Positions 1 through 4,417 of a stretch of DNA of 5,522 nucleotides are shown here, one piece after another (the first letter of the stretch is position 1; every line of letters starts with the position of its first letter). The notes beneath the pieces are model-generated. The model did no database searches, had not been told where the DNA came from, and was given only the letters and a program-made list of their open reading frames with translations. The translations under genes and the position numbers were made by a program. This stretch comes from M50B91 sp964526665 (GTDB lineage: Bacteria; Patescibacteriota; Gracilibacteria; UBA4473): positions 1-5,522 of the forward strand of contig CAZGJL010000030.1 of NCBI GenBank assembly GCA_964526665.1. Direction: 5' to 3'.

Positions 1-2
1 CG

Positions 3-317
3 GGGTTATCAATTCCCCGACATCAGACAGTAGATGGGTCTAATTTCGAAACACCTAGTCCTGTCGATGATGATTTGTATATTTTTTATCACGCCTTATT
101 AAAACTGGCTCTGCCTGAAACCAATCTTATCATCACGAGTAGAGAGACTTCTGACCTGATTAAGAAAATAGAGCCTTATATTAACACTCGAGATCTTGCT
201 CCACGTCCGGGTGTGGGAGGGAATTTTCGTCCCACAACAAATTTCCAAAATGAACTAGGAGATACTCGAACCGCCGAAGAAATTATTCAAGACCTGAAAA
301 AACGACTCCGATTGTGA
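3..317 (+). CDS. C-terminal part of a ThiH/BioB-like radical SAM protein (5' end outside window)
   Basis: The frame is open from the first bases of the window and ends with TGA followed at once by TAA. The TTG at 75 is only an internal codon, because good coding sequence continues upstream of it (IPRHQTVDGSNFETPSPV). About 104 residues are visible. The stretch LALPETNLIITSRE resembles the late part of ThiH-type enzymes (2-iminoacetate synthase), where a proline in LP and an (S/T)RE motif precede a segment rich in G and N. The tail GDTRTAEEIIQDLKKR matches the usual ending in which D-x-R-(S/T)-x-E-E introduces the last helix. This corresponds to the C-terminal BATS region that closes the barrel. 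The CxxxCxxC iron-sulfur motif would lie upstream and cannot be checked. Alternatives are biotin synthase, HydG or an unnamed relative. The class is moderately likely and the exact enzyme is unknown. No convincing terminator follows on the plus strand. Confidence 0.55.
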   Translation, partial: GLSIPRHQTVDGSNFETPSPVDDDLYIFYHALLKLALPETNLIITSRETSDLIKKIEPYINTRDLAPRPGVGGNFRPTTNFQNELGDTRTAEEIIQDLKKRLRL

Positions 318-436
318 TAAAAATAGCCCTGGGTATGGCTTTGTAAAACTGCCCAAAGAATGAATTAGCTGGGGCGGAGGGATTGCTTCGTGATTTTCGC
401 TTCGCTCGATTTCGAACCCGAGGGGTTCTTCTCCAA

Positions 437-452
437 TCCCGACAAGTCGGGA
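437..452. repeat. Short perfect inverted repeat (hairpin)
   Basis: TCCCGAC and GTCGGGA are perfect inverted copies separated by AA, giving a 7-bp GC-rich stem. On the plus strand an A-rich stretch follows rather than a T run, so it is not a standard intrinsic terminator for the upstream gene. It sits only 8 bases from the terminator-like hairpin at 461-491 and may be part of the same 3'-end structure. Confidence 0.6.
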
Positions 453-460
453 ATTAAATA

Positions 461-491
461 AAAAACACCCAACACAAGGTTGGATATTTTT
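461..491 (-). terminator. Rho-independent terminator for minus-strand transcripts
   Basis: The arms AAAAACACCCAAC (461-473) and GTTGGATATTTTT (479-491) face each other across a 5-base loop. As plus-strand RNA the stem has two C-A mismatches. As minus-strand RNA the same positions become G-U pairs, so all 13 positions pair and a U-rich run (the complement of 454-466) follows. The structure therefore suits transcripts coming leftwards from the minus-strand gene, whose frame ends about 170 or 255 bases upstream depending on which stop is used. Weak bidirectional action is possible. Confidence 0.6.
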
Positions 492-561
492 GATTTATCT
501 CTGGCTGGCTACTCGGGTCTCCAACCTTTTGCCTTGATATTAAGGTCATTTTTTGCCAAAG

Positions 562-579
562 AATGTTACAAATGTTACA
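562..579. repeat. 9-bp perfect tandem duplication
   Basis: AATGTTACA occurs twice in direct succession. It lies in non-coding DNA beyond the 3' end of the minus-strand gene. It is too short to classify, and simple slippage duplication is the likely origin. Confidence 0.5.
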
Positions 580-661
580 CAGGGAGGACTTGTTTTTTTG
601 TTGAATACATTATTTGATCAAGAGGGAAGTAGAAACAAACTCTTCTAGATACCCACACTAA

Positions 662-751
662 CTATTCTAAGTTTTTCAACGTATCAGATTGTTTCAATAA
701 AGCATCTTCCACTTTTTCTACGATTTCAGTTATTTTATCCCATTCTTTATC
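662..751 (-). other. Out-of-frame C-terminal extension of the minus-strand unknown gene
   Basis: Directly beyond the A8 run the minus strand carries 29 sense codons and a TAG stop. They begin DKEWDKITEIVEKVED and end DTLKNLE, a charged amphipathic helix with coiled-coil-like spacing. This frame is closed by a TAA at 760-758 and has no start codon, so it can be reached only from the upstream gene by a shift of one base within or beside the A run. Removing one A joins GLGKIKK to DKEWDK without a gap. The causes could be a real mutation, a read error in the homopolymer, or slippage by the ribosome or polymerase. Confidence 0.6.
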
Positions 752-1346
752 TTTTTTTTATTTTGCCGAGTCCCCATAAGAGAAAATCAAAAATCTTTTC
801 ATCAGAAAGTTCTCGTTTTTCTGAGACACCAAATTTTATCCTGAAGGCTTTTAGTATTTTCTGAAGATCACGATCTTTCAAACAAGTCTGAGAAACATTT
901 TGTAAGACTTTGTAGATTTTAATACAGCTTTGAATTTTTTCCTCTTTAGTTCGCCCTTTTACTTTTTGTTCGAGCATAGCTCCTACGAGGGAGTCAAAGA
1001 TTGGCTTGGTTGTGTCTATGGTGTGAATGAGTTTTGTAGCAAAGCTAAATTGAATCGAATTTTGTTTTTTGTGGTTCGGGATTTCGTACAATTCATTTAA
1101 TATTTTTTCCAAGTTCTTTTCTTTTGAATCAAGTATTTCAAAATACAGCTCTTTCCATTCATTGGTAAGCCCTGCCCTATTTAGACGGTAGAAATTTTTA
1201 TAGACTTGCTTAAAACCCTCGTTGTTTGCAATCGATCCTTTATTAAAAGTTTTTTGAATGAAAAGGTAGGCATCAAGACTTTTTTCATAATTCAAATTTA
1301 AAAGATTTTCGTAATTTTCCGAAATTGTCTTTAAAGGGTCTTGCAT
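747..1346 (-). CDS. Uncharacterised ~200-residue protein, frameshift suspected at its C-terminus
   Basis: I do not recognise a named family. The product is 199 residues, charged and apparently all-helical, with no signal peptide or membrane segment. Segments that look conserved are NFYRLNRAGLT (residues 53-63), the core IQFSFATKLIHTIDTTKPIFDS (about 98-119) and DFLLWGLGK near the end. The FATKLIHTID...PIFDS pattern resembles a group of small cytoplasmic hypothetical proteins with conserved 'TKLLHT(I)...P(I)YDS' signatures, recalled only loosely, with no function implied. The start ATG at 1346 has no clear Shine-Dalgarno site. The frame stops just after a run of eight A (minus-strand sense) at 759-752. 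Reading on in another frame gives 29 further plausible codons to a TAG at 664-662, so the intact protein was probably about 227 residues. The gene is isolated and convergent with the gene to its left and divergent from the phosphoesterase to its right. Confidence 0.75.
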   Translation of the reverse strand: MQDPLKTISENYENLLNLNYEKSLDAYLFIQKTFNKGSIANNEGFKQVYKNFYRLNRAGLTNEWKELYFEILDSKEKNLEKILNELYEIPNHKKQNSIQFSFATKLIHTIDTTKPIFDSLVGAMLEQKVKGRTKEEKIQSCIKIYKVLQNVSQTCLKDRDLQKILKAFRIKFGVSEKRELSDEKIFDFLLWGLGKIKKR

Positions 1347-1724
1347 TGAAAATGGGGTGATTTCCGTTGCACATTACTATGAAATCTAGTCTGAGCAAAA
1401 TGATCCATAGATATTAAAATTACTCAAAAGTTCTTTTTCTTTTTTTCATTACATATTTAGTTGTTTTGATTCTATGCCAAAATTTGATTTTGCATCGTTT
1501 TGTTGGAAAGTGTGCAATCTGAAAAAATCCTTAACTCCTAAAAAGTTTTCACTTCGTTATAAAAGTTTATAATTTCTTCATAATAATTAGTTCTAAACCT
1601 ATCCACTAACCTGTACCCAAGAGCAAAAATAGTGGATATGTATGGATTTATGAAGGGGCTGTCTATGAAAAAATAAAAAGACCTTGATTGAGTTTTCAGC
1701 CCTAACTGTTTAATGTGAGCACTG
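1347..1724. other. Divergent intergenic region
   Basis: This 378-base AT-rich region separates the minus-strand unknown gene from the plus-strand phosphoesterase and should contain promoters for both, but I could not pick convincing -35/-10 pairs. A small perfect hairpin, CAAAAT-TTG-ATTTTG, lies at 1478-1492 with no obvious partner gene. On the minus strand a frame that is open from inside the phosphoesterase ends with TAA at 1540-1538, giving a coding-like tail (NYYEEIINFYNEVKTF) that might be a gene relic. No RNA gene was recognised. Confidence 0.5.
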
Positions 1725-2285
1725 ATGAAAATACTTTTACTTGCGGATGAACGTTCAAAGCGACTAAAAGAATTATTAGAACAAAAACCAGATATTATTT
1801 TTACTTTGGGAGATCTAGAAAGTTGGATGGTTCCAGAAATTGCAGATGTAGACATTCCCAAATTTGGTATTTTTGGAAATCATGAGAATGATGATTTTTT
1901 TGAAAAAACAGGAGTAAAAAACATCCATCTACAATCATATGAATTCCAGAAGATGAATATTGTAGGGTTTCAAGGATGTGTTCGGTATAAAGATAGAAGC
2001 CTGAGAACGCTTTATACACAAGAAGAAGCTACTGATCTCATTCAAGATTTGCCACCTTCTGATATTTTAATTGCGCATTGCCCTCCTCGAGGGATTCATG
2101 ATTCCAATGATCTTTCAGGTCAGGGATTTGAGGGACTTTTGGCGTATATTAAAAAATATTCACCCAAGTATGTTTTTCATGGGCATACATATCCAGAAAA
2201 TGTTGAAACGGACAATCTTTTGATATCAGAAATTGACGGTGTTCGTGTCGTATGGAGTTATGGGGCCAATATCATAGAGATATGA
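1725..2285 (+). CDS. Calcineurin-like metallophosphoesterase with altered metal site 1
   Basis: The 186-residue product has the order of metallophosphoesterase motifs: LLADER (D8), LGD (D30), GNHE (N52, H53), AHCPPRGIHD (H118) and HGHTY (H152, H154). The phrase 'PPRGIHD' and the short length fit the small single-domain bacterial and archaeal branch, which acts in the cytoplasm on phosphomonoesters or phosphodiesters. The substrate cannot be told. In the usual enzyme the first motif is D-x-H and the last G-H-x-H. Here the two histidines that help hold metal 1 are R10 and Y156, while the metal 2 ligands (D30, N52, H118, H154) remain. The enzyme may use one metal, have changed specificity or be inactive. 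The start ATG has only a weak GTGAG at 1715-1719. An alternative start is not needed, because beta strand 1 (KILLLAD) begins at residue 2. It stands alone, with no co-oriented neighbour nearby. Confidence 0.88.
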   Translation: MKILLLADERSKRLKELLEQKPDIIFTLGDLESWMVPEIADVDIPKFGIFGNHENDDFFEKTGVKNIHLQSYEFQKMNIVGFQGCVRYKDRSLRTLYTQEEATDLIQDLPPSDILIAHCPPRGIHDSNDLSGQGFEGLLAYIKKYSPKYVFHGHTYPENVETDNLLISEIDGVRVVWSYGANIIEI

Positions 2286-2332
2286 GGCATTCTAAAGTTA
2301 TTTAACCCTGGCGTTTTGAGAAGTACTCATTT

Positions 2333-2425
2333 TTAAGTTTTTACTAACTCCCGATTAAGGATATTCTCAATAACCCAGTAGCTGTATTCTTCAAGAGTGA
2401 GATAGCAATTAAATAAAAAACGACT
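2333..2425 (-). pseudogene. Possible 3' relic of a lost minus-strand gene
   Basis: Read leftwards, the frame gives YLTLEEYSYWVIENIL, then NRELVKT, then a TAA stop at 2335-2333. It is bounded upstream by another TAA at 2428-2426 and contains no start codon. The residue pattern looks like the last helix of a real protein rather than random AT-rich translation, and it stops being coding-like near 2405. It would fit a gene cut off when sequence to the right was inserted or decayed. The fragment is very short, so chance is a real alternative. Confidence 0.25.
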
Positions 2426-2443
2426 TTATTTTATTTCGTTTTT
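2416..2443. terminator. AT-rich hairpin with flanking T and A runs, possible weak bidirectional terminator
   Basis: AAAAACGA (2416-2423) and TCGTTTTT (2436-2443) pair perfectly over 8 bp with a 12-base loop. On the plus strand more T-rich sequence follows (GTTGTTTTTATC). On the minus strand the T run is part of the stem. Only two G-C pairs support the stem, so it would be weak. It could end read-through from the phosphoesterase, 130 bases upstream. Confidence 0.3.
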
Positions 2444-2632
2444 GTTGTTTTTATCAACTTTAATAATTCATTTCTTTCTATGACTGTGTTTAATGGTTTT
2501 CAAAAAAAACATTAAATTTCCAAGATTTGATTTTTTTTAAAAGGTTGTAGCCGCTCTATGAAAGGCTTTCTTGCTTTTTTGTTTTATTGAAAGTATAAGG
2601 AAATATAGTCTGTATTCCCTAATTTTTTTCAA

Positions 2633-3925
2633 ATGAACAAGGCACTAAAAATTGTTTCCATTCCGATAAAGGATCTTAATCCAGCCCAATATAATCCTAG
2701 GAAATGGGATGAACATGCTATTAAAAACCTTACAGAAAGTATTCAGGAGTTCGGGTTGGTAGACCCCATCCTCGTCAATGGAGCAGAAAACAGAAAGAAC
2801 ATTGTTATTGGTGGACACTTCCGACTAAAAATCGTTAAAGATTTGGAATACACAGAAGTCCCCGTTGTCTATCTCAATATCCCTGACGAAGAAAAAGAAC
2901 GAGAACTCAATCTACGTCTCAATCGTAATACGGGAGACTGGGATTTTGAAATGCTCAAGGAGTTCGATATGGATTTACTACTCGATGTTGGATTCGATGA
3001 CTCAGATCTTTCTTGTATCTGGGATGAGACATTGAACATCGAAGACGACAACTTCAATACCAAGAAAGAACTCGAAAAAGATCGGAAAAATCCACAAACA
3101 AAAGAGGGGGAAATGTTTCAATTAGGAAAACACAGACTTATTTGCGGAGATTCTACAGATCCAGAGGTTATTAAGAGGCTTCTTGAGGAAACAAAGATCA
3201 ACACAATCTACACCGATCCTCCTTTTAACATCTCTCTTGATTACGAGAAAGGACTCGGGGGTACAAAAAATTACGCATCCGAGAAAGTCGATGATCAGAA
3301 ATCATACCAAGACTACCAAGTGTTTTTAGAGCAAACACTCCGAAATGGACTGAAACATTGTGAAAAAAACGCACACATATTTTATTACTGTGATCAAACT
3401 TACATTGGACTTCTGCAAAGCCTATATCAGAAGAATGGAGTCAAAAACAAGCGCGTTTGTTTGTGGATTAAAAATAATCAAAACGCAACGCCTCAGGTAG
3501 CATTCAATAAGTGTTACGAACCGTGCGTATACGGAACCATCGGGAAACCGTATTTGAGTCCAAAATCTTTAAATTTCACAGAAATTATTAATCCGGAAAT
3601 CGGTACCGGAAACCAAACCATCGAGGATATTGAAGATTTATTGGATATTTGGATTGTAAAAAGACTTCCAACAGCAGAATACCTGCACCCCACGGAAAAA
3701 CCCTGCACATTACATGAACGTCCCCTGAAGCGGTGTACGAAACCGGGAGACAATATCTTAGATTTCTTTGGTGGGAGTGGATCAACACTCATTGCTTGTG
3801 AACAACTTGGACGAAAGTCGTTCTTGGTGGAAAAAGATCCGGCGTTTTGTGATGTAATTATCAATCGTTGGGAGTTACTAAAAAAACAAAAAGTACAAAA
3901 AGTACAAAAATTCATTAAAAAATGA
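2633..3925 (+). CDS. ParB-like domain fused to N6-adenine/N4-cytosine DNA methyltransferase
   Basis: The 430-residue protein has two parts. Residues 1 to about 125 are a ParB/Srx-like domain: IPIKDLNPAQYNPRKW, then ESIQEFGLVDPILVN, then IVIGGHFRLKIVKDL with the GGHxR turn at 60-64. Residues about 160-415 are a DNA methylase of the N6/N4 superfamily in beta-class order: LICGDST at 169-175, the catalytic TDPPF at 194-198, LHPTEKP at 351-357, and the AdoMet-binding DFFGGSGST at 377-385 followed by FLVEKDP. All key motifs are intact, so methyl transfer from S-adenosylmethionine to adenine (more usual) or cytosine is expected. Target site unknown. Such fusions are common in phages and integrative elements as solitary methylases, and no restriction nuclease is visible here. 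The ATG at 2633 lacks a Shine-Dalgarno site. The Lys/Gln-rich C-terminus contains a small DNA repeat, and the gene overlaps the next by 4 bases. Confidence 0.93.
   Translation: MNKALKIVSIPIKDLNPAQYNPRKWDEHAIKNLTESIQEFGLVDPILVNGAENRKNIVIGGHFRLKIVKDLEYTEVPVVYLNIPDEEKERELNLRLNRNTGDWDFEMLKEFDMDLLLDVGFDDSDLSCIWDETLNIEDDNFNTKKELEKDRKNPQTKEGEMFQLGKHRLICGDSTDPEVIKRLLEETKINTIYTDPPFNISLDYEKGLGGTKNYASEKVDDQKSYQDYQVFLEQTLRNGLKHCEKNAHIFYYCDQTYIGLLQSLYQKNGVKNKRVCLWIKNNQNATPQVAFNKCYEPCVYGTIGKPYLSPKSLNFTEIINPEIGTGNQTIEDIEDLLDIWIVKRLPTAEYLHPTEKPCTLHERPLKRCTKPGDNILDFFGGSGSTLIACEQLGRKSFLVEKDPAFCDVIINRWELLKKQKVQKVQKFIKK
3888..3910 (+). repeat. 9-bp tandem repeat inside the methyltransferase 3' end
   Basis: AAAAAGTAC occurs twice in a row, followed by AAAAA. 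It encodes the KVQKVQKF tail of the methyltransferase. Because the unit is a multiple of three, copy changes would lengthen or shorten the tail without altering the frame or the ATGA junction with the next gene. Confidence 0.55.
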
Positions 3926-4353
3926 GCGGACGCCCTCACATTTCGGAGAAAGAAAAAAAGAAGAAGAAAAAACTTCTTGTGGAACTACTGTCGAAAACTC
4001 CAATAATTGAAACTGCGTGCCAAAAGCTAGGAATTAATCGTATGATGCTTTCTCGTTGGAGAAAGAGTGATGAGGAATTTGATGAAGAAGTAGAAAAAGC
4101 AGTATCTGTATCTAGAGAAACCATAAATGACTTGGCTGAATCTCAAATTATTAAAAAAATGAAAGATGGTCATTTTGGGGCCTGTGCCTTTTGGCTTCGA
4201 AATAACTGTAAACGTTATCGTATCAAAAAAGCGATTGCATTGGCTGAGGACAAGCATATTCCATTTGATTTAACTATAACAAATGTATGGGCTTCTGACC
4301 TAGAGAATTATAGAATTATGACACAAAAAAAAGTTCAAAGGATCTTAGATTGA
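3922..4353 (+). CDS. Helix-turn-helix protein, terminase-small-subunit-like
   Basis: The 143-residue product opens with a lysine-rich stretch (K10-K17), then a helix-turn-helix: IIETACQKLGINRMMLSRWR (about 28-47) followed by KSDEEFDEEV. Next comes DLAESQIIKKMKDGHFGACAFWLRNN (70-95). This order (HTH, acidic 'xxEF' segment, then LAES...I..G...A..FWL) is typical of phage terminase small subunits and phBC6A51-type HTH proteins, which recognise phage DNA for packaging or act as element-encoded DNA binders. The last 40 or so residues (IPFDLTITNVWASDLENY) are not familiar. No large terminase subunit is visible, so a packaging role is unproved and a regulator is a fair alternative. Its ATG overlaps the methyltransferase stop (ATGA), with no Shine-Dalgarno site of its own. 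Translational coupling within one operon is therefore likely. The recombinase follows after 64 bases with no terminator. Confidence 0.8.
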   Translation: MSGRPHISEKEKKKKKKLLVELLSKTPIIETACQKLGINRMMLSRWRKSDEEFDEEVEKAVSVSRETINDLAESQIIKKMKDGHFGACAFWLRNNCKRYRIKKAIALAEDKHIPFDLTITNVWASDLENYRIMTQKKVQRILD

Positions 4354-4410
4354 ACGATGGGTAAATAAAACTAATTTAACCTAGACATCCCTCTGTTCTC
4401 TGGCATCAAT

Positions 4411-4415
4411 GGAGG
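4411..4415 (+). promoter_or_regulatory. Shine-Dalgarno GGAGG unusually close to the recombinase start
   Basis: GGAGG is the best ribosome binding site in the window but lies only two bases before the ATG at 4418, closer than the usual 5-9. The other in-frame ATG, at 4409, overlaps the GGAGG and has nothing before it. No later in-frame start precedes the conserved YCLYARKS segment, so 4418 is kept as the start. The tight spacing may reduce translation. Confidence 0.5.
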
Positions 4416-4417
4416 TA

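Larger units (their letters stand above)
318..661. other. Non-coding stretch between convergent genes
   Basis: I see no gene here. The stretch lies between the plus-strand radical-SAM end and the minus-strand unknown gene, which converge on it. It holds a short perfect hairpin (437-452), a terminator-like hairpin with a T run (461-491), two tRNA-3'-end-like segments on the minus strand (366-419 and 502-526) and a perfect 9-bp tandem duplication (562-579). Its left part is richer in G and C than the flanking genes. Confidence 0.6.
2286..2632. other. Non-coding stretch upstream of the mobile-element-like module
   Basis: No intact gene is present. The left part holds a minus-strand frame fragment (2333-2425) that reads like the end of a lost gene. 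An AT-rich hairpin (2416-2443) follows, then very AT-rich DNA up to the methyltransferase start. A TATAGT at 2604-2609 resembles a -10 element but has no good -35 partner. No Shine-Dalgarno site precedes the ATG at 2633, so the next gene may be translated from an unstructured or very short leader. An element boundary may lie in this stretch. Confidence 0.45.

Noticed and set aside
75..317. Independent 80-residue gene starting at TTG 75
   Set aside because: The frame is open to the window edge with conserved-looking sequence upstream, so this is the end of a longer gene.
502..580. A complete tRNA gene on the minus strand
   Set aside because: A 3'-end-like segment is present, but no matching acceptor 5' strand, D arm or proper anticodon stem can be drawn.
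2506..2580. Minus-strand fragment NKKARKPFIERLQPFKKN as a gene relic
   Set aside because: It is only 23 codons, bounded by stops and rich in A-run lysines. Chance explains it well enough.
2558..2590. Ten-residue leader peptide (MKGFLAFLFY) before the methyltransferase
   Set aside because: It has no ribosome binding site and no attenuator structure. It is likely a chance frame.
2587..2616. Promoter TTGAAA ... TGTATT or TATAGT upstream of the methyltransferase
   Set aside because: Single elements resemble -35 or -10 boxes, but no pair combines a good match with correct spacing in this very AT-rich DNA.
3514..3939. 141-residue minus-strand frame across the methyltransferase end
   Set aside because: It is antisense to a gene with complete catalytic motifs. 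Its translation is Ser/Cys/Phe-rich shadow sequence with no recognisable features.
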